Counted from the first letter of the stretch, positions 1 to 8,646 are shown. The stretch: DNA of 28,210 nt from DASPPK01 sp964399235 (GCA_964399235.1 CAYNQC010000008.1:1-28210); one strand, 5' to 3'. Numbers and translations: made by a program. Notes: a model not told the origin generated them from the sequence alone.

Positions 1-2
1 GA

Positions 3-881
3 GGCGGTGGAACTCTTTACATTCTCAATTGCAGCGACGCATATGGATGGTGGATAACTGGATACACAGCACAGAAACTGGCTGAAGACCTGTACGACCT
101 TCTCTCGCCGTACTTCCAAGCAACAATAATGGTTCAAAACACAACCCAACTCGGAACGATTCTAAACGGCACCGCGATATCGTCAAGCCCGTATGAAAAC
201 ATAGCAAACGCGGTGGTGATAAACACGTGTGGAGAAGCCGTTCCAATACCCTCAGGCTTCTACGCGACACAAGGGACTCAGGATTCTTACGCCAAATATT
301 GCTACATTCTAGGGCAGAAAACGACACAATACAACCTGACTTGGGCGAGTATAGTAGGCTACCCACTATACTACGTAAGCAATTCAGGACTGTTTCCAAG
401 CGATCAGAACACGTGGGGAATCTACGGTATGAGACTTGTGGGACCTGCAGGACTGAACGCGTTTTTGGAGGGGCTAGACAATCAACCATACGTCTATAAC
501 AACAACTGGATCACTGGATCGGTGGCTGGAAGTGTTTACCTCTCTTCAGAATCGCAGTATTATTGCAACTATTACGGTATCTATCCGTCGTACTATCAAT
601 CATCGAGCCGCGCCCTGCCAACATCCATTCTCTCGACTTATCATTTGAATGCCCCAACCTACATCTTTGATCCTTCAGGCGGCTATATTGCAGGAGCAGT
701 CTACAGAAACACGGCTTCAGGCGCACTTCTAGCTCTTGGGTTAACTCGAAGTCCTGACGTCAGATTGACAGCCCTAGGTCTTCTCGCACACTACAAACCA
801 AGACTTTATCGCTCCGACTATAACGCTGTGGGAACTTCAAGATTAGTCGTTCTACAACTTGGACAAATGGGAGGCGTCTAA
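3..881 (+). CDS. Hypothetical protein, 5' end outside window
   Basis: This frame is open from the left edge, so the gene starts outside the window; about 292 C-terminal residues are visible. I do not recognise the family. The visible part is rich in Tyr, Ser, Asn and Gly, with no obvious membrane segment and no C-terminal anchor. The early stretch has an alternating strand/helix pattern (GGTLYILNC, then an AEDLYDLLSPYF helix, then AVVINTCGEAVPIP) that faintly recalls class-I glutamine-amidotransferase/ThuA-like folds, but no catalytic triad can be assigned. It ends 1 nt before the ATG of the pilin-like surface protein, and that gene's GGAGG ribosome site (869-873) lies inside its last codons, so the two are probably co-transcribed and translationally coupled. 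A secreted or surface-associated role is inferred from context only. Confidence 0.8.
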   Translation, partial: GGGTLYILNCSDAYGWWITGYTAQKLAEDLYDLLSPYFQATIMVQNTTQLGTILNGTAISSSPYENIANAVVINTCGEAVPIPSGFYATQGTQDSYAKYCYILGQKTTQYNLTWASIVGYPLYYVSNSGLFPSDQNTWGIYGMRLVGPAGLNAFLEGLDNQPYVYNNNWITGSVAGSVYLSSESQYYCNYYGIYPSYYQSSSRALPTSILSTYHLNAPTYIFDPSGGYIAGAVYRNTASGALLALGLTRSPDVRLTALGLLAHYKPRLYRSDYNAVGTSRLVVLQLGQMGGV

Positions 882-882
882 C

Positions 883-3654
883 ATGAACAAAAGAGGACAA
901 TTCTCAATCATTGCCGCTCTTCTCGTCGCAGTAGTACTCATTGGAACAGTAGTCGCCACTTATTCGACGATACGAAACAGCCCAATTCGCGATCAACCAC
1001 CGATACAAAGCGCAATAGACGAAACTAACCTCGCTGTCAAACAAATATTAGGCTTCGCTGTGGGCTATTACGGTTCCATTCTCAAAAGCACAGGCAACCA
1101 GACCTATGCCAAAGAGCTTGCTATAGATTATCTCCAGGGCGGTTTGGAATACACTGCCAAGACACACCCTGAATGGGGAACGTCCTTCGACGTGACAAAA
1201 TCGCAACTGGTTGTATATTGGTATGTCAACAAGAGCTACAGCAGCGGTGACCTGGCTGTCAGCTACAATCTGACTGGGCTAGGAATTTACGGTATAACAT
1301 ACGAGACTTCTTGCAGCCTAGCAGTGCAAATCATGCCCACAGAAAACAACCAAGCATATCTTAACATTACAAAAGATGGAAGTGAACCCTTGGTTAACCT
1401 CGGAAAAAGCAATTTCAACTTCTATCGTTACGTCACCGCCGACTCAAGTTGGAGCGAAATCAACCCAGACACTGATCCGCTTGCGTATTCAAACGGAACG
1501 TACCAGATGGACATTCCGTCAGGAATAGATGTGAACTCTTACCTGATCCAGGTTGAAGATCAAAGAGGCATCATCGTTGTGGCATCATCATTCAGCACCT
1601 ATTCATGCAATTTGGCTTGGAGCGCATGGAATGCCACCGTGACGACTACGCAGCATTACGTGGACAGCAACAGCTCCGATGTAGATGTTACCCCTAACAA
1701 AGGAACTCACAGCAATTTTACTGCGATGCAGCAAGGCCCTGACGCAATAATCGATACGCTCACAGAAAACATAACAACGCCCGCGGTCGCTGAAAGATGG
1801 GTGTCTCCCTTCACTTACGAAGGAAGTGGATGGACAAACGAGCCCTTTGCTTATGACAACAACACTTCGACAAAAGCTGTTTCAGACCCTATCAAAAAGA
1901 AGGGCAAGTGGAGTGAATATTTGGTCCTTGACAGCAGCGCGGTGAGCTGCCACAAAATTCGCTACTGGTTCAGCAGAGACAGTGCTCAGATCAACCAAGT
2001 TGAAGTCTACATTTACAACGGTTCTTGGACCATCGTTTATGATGGCCCTGGAGCATGGGACAATTGGACCGAGACAAGCTTCACGGAAACATCTGTAACT
2101 AAGATGCGGTTCCGGTTCCAGAATAATGATCCAAATACAGGATTCAGCGCCTACGTCCACGAAGCGCAATTTCTGCAAAGCGCAACACCCCAGAACTGCG
2201 AACTTGACATAGAGGCCCAATGGACAAACGTCAGTTACGCTGGTACAGACCAGTGGCTTTGTATCTACGGAGGGACAATGGCCCCTGAGGATATCAGAGT
2301 AGACGTGAGAAATGGGTCAACATGGAAGAACTTGTTCACCGACCTCACGACTGGTTGGAACAACATTTCCGTCATCCAATACATGAGTTCACCGACATTC
2401 ACAATAAGGTTCAAAGGCGGTACCGAAACCAATGATCCCAACCAAGACAGCTGGCAGATAGACAGCGCCCTGCTACGATCCACGACTGGTGTAGGCACAA
2501 GCGGCGATACGAATGACACTGTCGTCATCGAACTACTGCAAAGCGGTACTATGCGCTGGCTAGGGCAGAACGTTCAACTCACAATGCAGGCAAAACCTAT
2601 CCCGCCAATACCGGTGAAATCGATCCACGTCAATCAAACTATAGCCAACGTTAGCTGTGAAGTGCCTTTCCAAATTGAAGACTGGGCCTCAGAATACAGA
2701 ATACCAATGGGCTTGACTAATAATGCAAGCGTGTTCAGCGGAACAAACATGCTCGTTTTCCTCGCAAACTCAAATGTTTCAAAGATCACAATATGGTGGA
2801 ACGGAAGCGACACAGCAACTCAGACGCCATATGCATACACAAACAACTATTTCAACGGCGACGATGTAGCTAACGGAATACTTACAAACGGAATCCTCAG
2901 TCTGAAAATAGAAAGCTCTTTCAAAGTAACATCGACACAAGGCACATCGACAGCGACTGCAACCTTTATGCGAATCAATGGACAAAACAGTGTCTACGGC
3001 TCAATTCCCTCTTATGCTATTCATCACGGCGTGATAAGAGACATAGTCCACCAAGAAGCTGAATGGTCTAACGGAGCGCCCAACTGCCCAAACCTCTACG
3101 CGCACATTGTCCTGACACTGCCAGCAAACGCAACTTACTATACGTACCAGACCAGACTCATGTTCGTAGATTCACAACAGGACAGAACCATAACTGACTT
3201 GTGGCCGCTGATCCTCACAGCATCTAGCGGTAGTCCGCAAACAGAGGACGGAATCTCCGGAGGCAACCCCACCGTGTCAACTTCGACAGGACTGTTCTAC
3301 AATCAGTCAGCAGCACAATGGGCACATCACTGGAGCCAATTCATCTCTGGAACAAAAGGCGCAGGAATCATGTTCACAGACTCCGCGAACCAAGAACTCT
3401 ACATCTTTGACAGCATCGCCGGAAACTCGACAGGTGCCATTAGCGTTTCAAACTCGGCAGGAAACGTGATTGAACTTCGGCCGGTGACGATCAAGCCAGT
3501 GAGTTTCCAATATGCGTTAGACGCGATTTGGTATGGTGCAGTCGCTACTTTCGATGGAAGAATGCCCATCTACCAAAATCCAGGCGGCATCGCAACAGGA
3601 CTTTGGACCCTTGTCGAGTATCCGCCAACAATAACGGTGATCACGGGAAACTGA
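883..3654 (+). CDS. Large pilin-like surface protein with discoidin-like module
   Basis: Predicted 923-residue exported protein. I start it at ATG 883, preceded by GGAGG at 869-873, rather than an in-frame TTG at 859. The N-terminus is a canonical archaeal class III (type IV pilin-like) signal: MNKRG followed by QFSIIAALLVAVVLIGTVV, with cleavage expected between Gly5 and Gln6. Residues about 303-432 resemble a discoidin/F5-8C-like beta-sandwich, with a WSEYLVLD strand and repeated aromatic strands. Residues about 437-536 look like a second beta-sandwich ending in a DSWQIDSALL motif. The C-terminal 380 residues are unrecognised. I count about 25 N-X-S/T sequons, suggesting heavy N-glycosylation. 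No C-terminal anchor is seen, so retention would be through the N-terminal helix. A prepilin peptidase able to process it lies at 4309. It may be an adhesin or minor pilin; substrate unknown. Confidence 0.85.
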   Translation: MNKRGQFSIIAALLVAVVLIGTVVATYSTIRNSPIRDQPPIQSAIDETNLAVKQILGFAVGYYGSILKSTGNQTYAKELAIDYLQGGLEYTAKTHPEWGTSFDVTKSQLVVYWYVNKSYSSGDLAVSYNLTGLGIYGITYETSCSLAVQIMPTENNQAYLNITKDGSEPLVNLGKSNFNFYRYVTADSSWSEINPDTDPLAYSNGTYQMDIPSGIDVNSYLIQVEDQRGIIVVASSFSTYSCNLAWSAWNATVTTTQHYVDSNSSDVDVTPNKGTHSNFTAMQQGPDAIIDTLTENITTPAVAERWVSPFTYEGSGWTNEPFAYDNNTSTKAVSDPIKKKGKWSEYLVLDSSAVSCHKIRYWFSRDSAQINQVEVYIYNGSWTIVYDGPGAWDNWTETSFTETSVTKMRFRFQNNDPNTGFSAYVHEAQFLQSATPQNCELDIEAQWTNVSYAGTDQWLCIYGGTMAPEDIRVDVRNGSTWKNLFTDLTTGWNNISVIQYMSSPTFTIRFKGGTETNDPNQDSWQIDSALLRSTTGVGTSGDTNDTVVIELLQSGTMRWLGQNVQLTMQAKPIPPIPVKSIHVNQTIANVSCEVPFQIEDWASEYRIPMGLTNNASVFSGTNMLVFLANSNVSKITIWWNGSDTATQTPYAYTNNYFNGDDVANGILTNGILSLKIESSFKVTSTQGTSTATATFMRINGQNSVYGSIPSYAIHHGVIRDIVHQEAEWSNGAPNCPNLYAHIVLTLPANATYYTYQTRLMFVDSQQDRTITDLWPLILTASSGSPQTEDGISGGNPTVSTSTGLFYNQSAAQWAHHWSQFISGTKGAGIMFTDSANQELYIFDSIAGNSTGAISVSNSAGNVIELRPVTIKPVSFQYALDAIWYGAVATFDGRMPIYQNPGGIATGLWTLVEYPPTITVITGN

Positions 3655-3725
3655 TCGAAACGAGTTGGTGTGGTCAAGTTGGTGATTTACTATTATCAGC
3701 AATATGGATTCCGTGTTCATACAGG

Positions 3726-3733
3726 TTAAATAA
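3726..3733 (+). promoter_or_regulatory. TATA-like box for type IV pilin gene
   Basis: TTAAATAA lies about 45 nt upstream of the TTG start at 3775. Transcription would begin near 3757, leaving a short leader that contains the GGTGA ribosome site at 3764-3768. Confidence 0.5.
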
Positions 3734-3774
3734 GTAATCGCAAGATTCCCTAAACAACACAAAGGTGAGAACAT

Positions 3775-4215
3775 TTGATACCGAAAATGGTGAAATCGAG
3801 AAAAGCCATATCTCCCATACTAGCCACCTTGCTCTTGGTCGTCATAGCAGTAGCCGCAATCGTCGTTACATACGCTTGGATAATGACATACATGGGGAAT
3901 GCCGGACGACAGGCAGGCGTCATGCTATTCAAGGCAAATGTCAACTTCTACAATGTGAGCACCGTCAAGAAAATCGACATCGACATAGGCAACTCAGGAA
4001 CCACAGATACGAACATCACTGTAGCATACATCGGTACTTCAGCATCCACTTTGCAGAAACAGACGATCACTTCCGTGTTAGTACGCGCAGGCGCAGGAGA
4101 TCCTGCAAGAATCACAGTGACCTACGACTGGGCAGCCGGTAGCACATACTATTTCAAAGTGATATCTTCTTCAGGACAATCACTCGACTGGCCGGAACAA
4201 GCACCAAATACGTAA
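3775..4215 (+). CDS. Archaeal type IV pilin
   Basis: A 146-residue pilin subunit of the archaeal DUF1628-like/Pilin_N class. The N-terminus has a short basic leader (MVKSRKA) followed by ISPILATLLLVVIAVAAIVV. This is the standard archaeal prepilin signal, with cleavage expected after Ala before ISPIL. The rest is a small beta-rich globular domain with two N-X-S/T sequons (NVS, NIT). I prefer TTG 3775 as start because GGTGA at 3764-3768 is 6 nt upstream; ATG 3787 is the alternative and leaves the signal intact. It has its own TATA-like box, lies 120 nt after the large pilin-like gene and precedes the prepilin peptidase. No assembly ATPase or membrane platform gene is in the window, so the filament machinery would be encoded elsewhere. 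Confidence 0.88.
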   Translation: MIPKMVKSRKAISPILATLLLVVIAVAAIVVTYAWIMTYMGNAGRQAGVMLFKANVNFYNVSTVKKIDIDIGNSGTTDTNITVAYIGTSASTLQKQTITSVLVRAGAGDPARITVTYDWAAGSTYYFKVISSSGQSLDWPEQAPNT

Positions 4216-4244
4216 GATCCGAAACCTCAATACAGGAAGCTTGA

Positions 4245-4269
4245 GACGGACCTTCGTCCAGTCTTTCTG
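4245..4269 (+). terminator. Possible hairpin terminator after pilin gene
   Basis: GACGGA and TCCAGTC (one bulged A) can pair around a CCTTCG loop at 4245-4263, followed by the pyrimidine-rich TTTCT. It sits between the pilin stop and the next TATA box. It is weak by eye, and archaeal termination relies mainly on T-tracts. Confidence 0.25.
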
Positions 4270-4283
4270 AAACACATCAACTA

Positions 4284-4290
4284 TTATATA
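4284..4290 (+). promoter_or_regulatory. TATA box, probably leaderless, for prepilin peptidase
   Basis: TTATATA is centred about 22 nt before ATG 4309, close to the normal archaeal TATA-to-start-site distance. No ribosome-binding motif precedes the ATG. The transcript is therefore probably leaderless or nearly so. Confidence 0.55.
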
Positions 4291-4308
4291 CACAAATGAC
4301 AATTCACA

Positions 4309-5139
4309 ATGGCTTCACCAAGGGTGCTTAATGTGCTTGCGTTTGACGCTGCAAGGACCGGTCTCGTCGTACTTTTTTTCCTCTATTCTTCATGGAGCGA
4401 TTACAAATCAAGGGAAGTAAGCGACAAAGTCTGGATAATCCTCGGGCCACTTTCCCTGGCACTCACGCTTGCAGACATTCTTCTGTATGAGCCATCATCA
4501 CTAGTTTCATATGCCATTTGCTTCGCGTTGACCTCAACTTTTGCCATCATACTTTTCTATGCGGGCGGATTCGGAGGCGCTGACGCCAAAGCGCTCATGT
4601 GTCTGGCATTGGCCCTGCCATTTGCTCCTGATCAGCTCGTTACTCCTTTATCAGGACAGCCTTCTTTGATATCGAAAAGCTTCTTCCCAATCACGGTTTT
4701 CAGCAATTCAGTTCTTTTTGCAGCCTTCACAGCAGTCGCACTGCTTGCCTACAACGCATTTTGGCGTTTGAAAATGCATGAACCTCTTTTTGAAGGAGAT
4801 CTGGAAAAAGAGTCATGGGGAAAGAAAATCACCGTGATGATAACAGGGTACAAGGCTCCAATCAGAAAATTGAAGGAAAAATGGCATGTTTATCCCATGG
4901 AAGACTCTGAAGAGACTCCGGAAAAATCGATAAAAAGAAAATTGCTTCTCTTGCCTAAAGACGAAGGGAGAGAAGAGATCATCGAAAGGCTCGATAGAGC
5001 AATAAATGCCGGAGCGATCAAGGATAGGATCTGGGCAACACCCGGCCTGCCAATGCTCATATTCATCACCGCAGGATTGATAGTAGCGTTGTTCCTAGGC
5101 GACATCGTCTGGATCTGCATACGCCTTGTTCTCAGATGA
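4309..5139 (+). CDS. Archaeal prepilin peptidase (A24 family)
   Basis: A 276-residue membrane aspartyl protease of the FlaK/PibD type, which removes the short basic leader from archaellins and type IV prepilins. The two catalytic aspartates are visible: D31 in SWSDYKSREVSD after the first membrane helix, and D92 in the GFGGADAK version of the GxGD motif. Helices occupy about residues 12-30, 40-60, 63-84 and 93-105, another about 125-148, and a last one about 245-275. Between the last two is a charged cytoplasmic region (about 150-240) rich in Lys and Glu. It follows two genes whose products carry matching signals, which supports its substrates. The N-terminal MASPRVLNVLAFDAA start follows directly from the TATA spacing. 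Confidence 0.88.
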   Translation: MASPRVLNVLAFDAARTGLVVLFFLYSSWSDYKSREVSDKVWIILGPLSLALTLADILLYEPSSLVSYAICFALTSTFAIILFYAGGFGGADAKALMCLALALPFAPDQLVTPLSGQPSLISKSFFPITVFSNSVLFAAFTAVALLAYNAFWRLKMHEPLFEGDLEKESWGKKITVMITGYKAPIRKLKEKWHVYPMEDSEETPEKSIKRKLLLLPKDEGREEIIERLDRAINAGAIKDRIWATPGLPMLIFITAGLIVALFLGDIVWICIRLVLR

Positions 5140-5150
5140 AGTCAGCTGGT

Positions 5151-5157
5151 TTTTAAG
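5151..5157 (+). promoter_or_regulatory. TATA-like box for glmM
   Basis: TTTTAAG about 55 nt upstream of the TTG start at 5208. A start site near 5180 would leave a leader containing GTGAG at about 5197-5201, a fair ribosome site for the TTG. Confidence 0.4.
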
Positions 5158-5207
5158 GGTGCAAATGTCTTGATGATTAGACGATTCAGCGCCAAAGTGA
5201 GAAAACT

Positions 5208-6569
5208 TTGAGTAGACTATTCGGAACGTCGGGAGTCCGCGGATTAGTGAATGCAGACCTCACGCCGAATCTGACGGTACGTATAGGTGAGGCTATTGCG
5301 ACACAATCCGGTGCCAAGAAAGCGTTAGTCGCTCGAGACACCAGAATCTCTGGACCAATGCTCGAAAATGCCTTGGTATCTGGACTCACATCATGCGGAG
5401 TAGACGTTACCTGCATGGGAATCCAGCCCACGCCAGCCTTGGCTTTCCTCACGAGAAAAATGAACATGGACATTGGAATCATGATCACAGCCTCACACAA
5501 TCCACCTCAATACAATGGCATAAAAATCTTCGACCGTAACAGCATGGCATACAGCGAAACAAGTCAAAATCAAATTGAGGAAAACCTCAAACATGAACAT
5601 TACGCACATGCAGAATGGAAGAACATTGGCAGAACCCAACACTTAGACGAAACTCAATTATACTGTGACGCGATCACGCATTCCGTCGAACTCGGCAAGA
5701 AATGGCACGTAGTCGTAGACCCAGGATGCGGCGCAACATACAGCTTGGCTCCTAAGATTCTGAAAACTTTGGGCTGCAAAGTAACAGCCGTGAACTCTCA
5801 GCCTGACGGGTTTTTCCCAGCGAGAAGCCCTGAACCAAACGAGAAATCCCTGAAAACTGTAGCAAGGATAGTCAAGAACGTCCATGCAGACATAGGTTTC
5901 GCATATGACGGCGACGGCGACAGAGTTGTTTTCATAGATGAAGATGGAAAGCTCGCGAACCCCGACTGCATTCTGGCGGCATATGCCGCCCACGTGACAA
6001 AGAGAAATACCGGCGGAATCGTTGTGACAAACGTTGAGGCTTCCATGTGCATCGAAAAGATGGTTGAGCCGCATGGAGCCAAAGTCTTGAGAACAAAGGT
6101 GGGAGACATTTATCTGTCAGAGGCAATCAAAGCCAGAAATGCAGTTTTTGGCGGAGAACCTTGCGGAGCATGGATTCATCCGCAGTTTCACTACTGCCCC
6201 GACGGAATACTCTCATCTGCCTTACTGTTGAAAGCCCTTGAGGACGAAGACAAGAACCTGATTCAGATGGTCGCTGACACACCGACGTTTCAGACTCTGA
6301 GAGAGAATATTGTGTGCAGCAACGATGCGAAGTCTGAAGTCGTCAAAAAAATCCGCGACAACGTTGGAAAGATATTCCCAAGCTACAAAAATCTCTCAAC
6401 CGTCGACGGAATTCGCGTATCCTTCGAAAATGGACGGATCCTCATAAGGGCTTCAGGAACCGAACCCTTAGTCAGACTCACAGTCGAGGGTGAATCGTTA
6501 AAAACTGCAAAGAACATAATGGAAGCAGGCATCAAGTCAGTCGAGCAGTTTGTCGGGAAAGTGAAATAA
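5208..6569 (+). CDS. glmM: Phosphoglucosamine mutase / phosphohexomutase
   Basis: A 453-residue alpha-D-phosphohexomutase that interconverts 6-phospho and 1-phospho sugars, most likely glucosamine-6-P to glucosamine-1-P. All four signature loops are intact: the phosphoserine loop TASHNPP (94-100, Ser96), the metal loop DGDGDR (234-239), the sugar-recognition loop GGEPCG (315-320) and the phosphate-binding RASGTEP (414-420). Length is normal for archaeal GlmM/ManB. The start is TTG 5208, giving MSRLFGTSGVRG, the usual N-terminus of the family, with a GTGAG-like ribosome site just upstream. The next gene begins immediately after the TAA, so the two form an operon. Phosphomannomutase activity cannot be excluded from sequence, but the GlmU-like partner favours the amino-sugar route. 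Confidence 0.9.
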   Translation: MSRLFGTSGVRGLVNADLTPNLTVRIGEAIATQSGAKKALVARDTRISGPMLENALVSGLTSCGVDVTCMGIQPTPALAFLTRKMNMDIGIMITASHNPPQYNGIKIFDRNSMAYSETSQNQIEENLKHEHYAHAEWKNIGRTQHLDETQLYCDAITHSVELGKKWHVVVDPGCGATYSLAPKILKTLGCKVTAVNSQPDGFFPARSPEPNEKSLKTVARIVKNVHADIGFAYDGDGDRVVFIDEDGKLANPDCILAAYAAHVTKRNTGGIVVTNVEASMCIEKMVEPHGAKVLRTKVGDIYLSEAIKARNAVFGGEPCGAWIHPQFHYCPDGILSSALLLKALEDEDKNLIQMVADTPTFQTLRENIVCSNDAKSEVVKKIRDNVGKIFPSYKNLSTVDGIRVSFENGRILIRASGTEPLVRLTVEGESLKTAKNIMEAGIKSVEQFVGKVK

Positions 6570-7841
6570 ATGAAAGCTGCAGTCTTAGCCGCTGGCGAAG
6601 GCACCAGGCTTCTGCCGATCACGGCAACAAGACCGAAGCACTTGATAAAAGTCGGTGGAAAACCGCTGCTTGAACACTGCCTGAATGCTTTGAAAGCCGC
6701 AGGAATAAGAGAAGTTGTAATCGTCGTCTATTATATGGCCGACATGATACGCACGTATTTCGACGATGGAAAAAAGCTTGGTATGAAGATCGAGTACGTC
6801 GAACAAGAAGCAGTCTTGGGAACGGGCAATGCGGTGGCCGTTGTTGAAAGTTTGATGCAAGAAGACTTCATGGTCGTCAACGGAGACGTGCTTTTCGATG
6901 CAGATGTCGTCAAGAAAGTCAATGACACCCATACAAAAGAGAGGCCAGCAGCTACTATGGCAGTCGTTCCGGTGGACAAACCCGAGAATTATGGAGTAGT
7001 TGAACTTGAGAACGAACACGTGAAAAGGATAATTGAAAAGCCGTCCCATGAACAAGCCCTTACGAACCTTGCCAACGCAGGCATCTACGTTTTCTCCATG
7101 GAAATCTTTGCGAAACTGAAACAGACCACTCAATCATCGAGAGGCGAAATGGAGATCCCCGATGCACTTTCACTTCTGATAAACGAGACCAGACCTGTAA
7201 CCGCCGTCAAAATCGACGCCAAACAATGGCTTGACATAGGAAGACCATGGGATCTGCTAGAAGCCAATCGTTGGGTATTAACCAAAATGAGGCATAAAGT
7301 AAATGGAAACATAGAAAACGGTGCCCACCTGCTGGGACCTGTGACGGTCGCAGAGACCGCACGCATACGTTCAGGAGCGTACATCGAGGGTCCTGTATAC
7401 ATCGATGAAGAGAGTGATGTCGGGCCAAACTGCTACATCCGTCCCTACACAAGCATTGGAAAGAAAGTCAGAGTGGGAAATGCCTGTGAGGTCAAGAACA
7501 GCATACTAATGGATCATGACCATGTCGGCCATCTTTCATATATTGGCGATAGCATAATCGGGGAGAAATGCAACTTGGCAGCGGGCACAATCACCGCGAA
7601 CTACAGGCTTGACGGAAAGGCAGTCAAGATGATGGTCAAAGACAGAATTTCAGACACGGGAAGAAGAAAACTGGGAGTAGTTCTGGGAGACGAAGTTAAA
7701 ACTGGGATAAACGCGCTTTTCATGCCCGGCATAAAAGTTGGAAATGACAGCTGGATAGGTCCAAATGTCATAGTCAGCCGAGACCTACCTCCCAAAACCG
7801 TCATGTTATTGAAGCAACAAGCAGAAGAAAAAAGGATCTAA
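6570..7841 (+). CDS. glmU: GlmU-like bifunctional sugar-1-P nucleotidyltransferase/acyltransferase
   Basis: A 423-residue two-domain enzyme. Residues 1 to about 235 are a nucleotidyltransferase domain with the LAAGEGTRLLPITATRPK signature (6-23) and a metal-binding NGD at 104-106. From about 240 to the end are imperfect hexapeptide repeats forming a left-handed beta-helix, as in acyltransferases (GPVTVAETARIRSGAYIEGP, later YIGDSIIGEKCNLAAG). This matches archaeal proteins that acetylate glucosamine-1-P and then uridylylate it to UDP-GlcNAc; glucose-1-P thymidylyltransferase-type activity is possible. The ATG follows the glmM TAA with no gap, so translation is coupled and the pair would carry glucosamine-6-P to UDP-GlcNAc. 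That donor is used for archaeal N-glycans, relevant to the sequon-rich surface protein upstream. Confidence 0.88.
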   Translation: MKAAVLAAGEGTRLLPITATRPKHLIKVGGKPLLEHCLNALKAAGIREVVIVVYYMADMIRTYFDDGKKLGMKIEYVEQEAVLGTGNAVAVVESLMQEDFMVVNGDVLFDADVVKKVNDTHTKERPAATMAVVPVDKPENYGVVELENEHVKRIIEKPSHEQALTNLANAGIYVFSMEIFAKLKQTTQSSRGEMEIPDALSLLINETRPVTAVKIDAKQWLDIGRPWDLLEANRWVLTKMRHKVNGNIENGAHLLGPVTVAETARIRSGAYIEGPVYIDEESDVGPNCYIRPYTSIGKKVRVGNACEVKNSILMDHDHVGHLSYIGDSIIGEKCNLAAGTITANYRLDGKAVKMMVKDRISDTGRRKLGVVLGDEVKTGINALFMPGIKVGNDSWIGPNVIVSRDLPPKTVMLLKQQAEEKRI

Positions 7842-7907
7842 ACGAGTTCTATCCAAAATTCTCCGAAAGTAATAAGAAATAGGCAGGCAGTCCTTGATGG
7901 AAGACCC

Positions 7908-8408
7908 ATGAAAGAAGAAAAGATGACTAAACTCCTTCGAGAGCTACTTCGAGATTCAAGGAGAAGCGACAGGGAATTGGCGAAAGCAATAGGAACATCA
8001 CAGCCGACGGTAACAAGAAACAGAAGGCTCCTATCAAGTTATATCCGAAGCTACACGATAGTTCCAGAATTCGAAAAGATAGGCTACGAAATCCTGTCCA
8101 TCACCTTTGCAAAAGCAAAGACATACGGAGAAACAAAGATCCAAGAAAAGATGACCTTGGCAAAAAAGTGGGTAGCTGAACGCCCGAACGTTATTTTCGC
8201 ATCGGATGGAGAAGGCCTGGGCAAAGATGCAGTGATGATTTCTGTACACAAAGACTACTCCAAATACGCAGACTTCATGAGAGAGTACACTGTCAGATTC
8301 GCGGATTTCGTGGCAGACGTACAATCATTCATCGTAAGCCTGAAAACAGGAATAACAATGAAACCTTTCGACATAAAGTACCTCGCTGACGACGTGGACC
8401 TCACGTAA
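7908..8408 (+). CDS. Lrp/AsnC-like transcriptional regulator
   Basis: A 166-residue DNA-binding protein. The N-terminal helix-turn-helix is clear at residues about 8-45 (LLRELLRDSRRSDRELAKAI, then GTSQPTVTRNRRLL), of the Lrp/AsnC type. The C-terminal part (about 60-150) has an alpha/beta pattern of similar size to the ligand-binding RAM domain, but without close resemblance to the classical AsnC C-domain, so the ligand is unknown. The start at ATG 7908 has GGAAG a few bases upstream; ATG 7923 is an alternative. It lies 66 nt after the GlmU-like gene on the same strand with only a weak AT-rich element between, so it may share that operon or have its own promoter. Its target is not shown by the sequence. 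Confidence 0.75.
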   Translation: MKEEKMTKLLRELLRDSRRSDRELAKAIGTSQPTVTRNRRLLSSYIRSYTIVPEFEKIGYEILSITFAKAKTYGETKIQEKMTLAKKWVAERPNVIFASDGEGLGKDAVMISVHKDYSKYADFMREYTVRFADFVADVQSFIVSLKTGITMKPFDIKYLADDVDLT

Positions 8409-8557
8409 TTTGTGGGACACACCGAACAAAATCTTACTCCTAACTCACTTTTCTCTCGGTGGCAAAGTGGGCAATCGAGTTTCCAGTTCGGCGGTCCATT
8501 ACTGATGCAAGCTACCTGTTTCGAATTTTCCTCACGACTGACTGATTTGTAAACCAC
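8255..8557 (-). CDS. Doubtful small zinc-ribbon ORF or remnant
   Basis: A minus-strand reading frame (100 residues from a GTG) contains CPLC, an 11-residue gap, then CSVC, the spacing of a classical zinc ribbon, preceded by an aromatic GPPNWKLD segment. The part outside the neighbouring Lrp-like gene (8409-8557) carries all of this; the last 50 residues are antisense to that gene and look like a shadow. It could be a real small protein, the decayed end of one, or chance. No clear ribosome site precedes the GTG. Confidence 0.25.
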   Translation of the reverse strand: MVYKSVSREENSKQVACISNGPPNWKLDCPLCHREKSELGVRFCSVCPTNYVRSTSSARYFMSKGFIVIPVFRLTMNDCTSATKSANLTVYSLMKSAYLE

Positions 8558-8646
8558 GATCTGTAATGACTTTAGAAAACGAGCATGCGAAAGCCTCAGA
8601 GGAGCAAAATCAACGCTTTGTCCGCGATGTCTCCAATCATATAGTT

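Noticed and set aside
859..882. TTG 859 as start of the large pilin-like gene
   Set aside because: It would put eight residues before the canonical short signal peptide and ignores GGAGG just before ATG 883.
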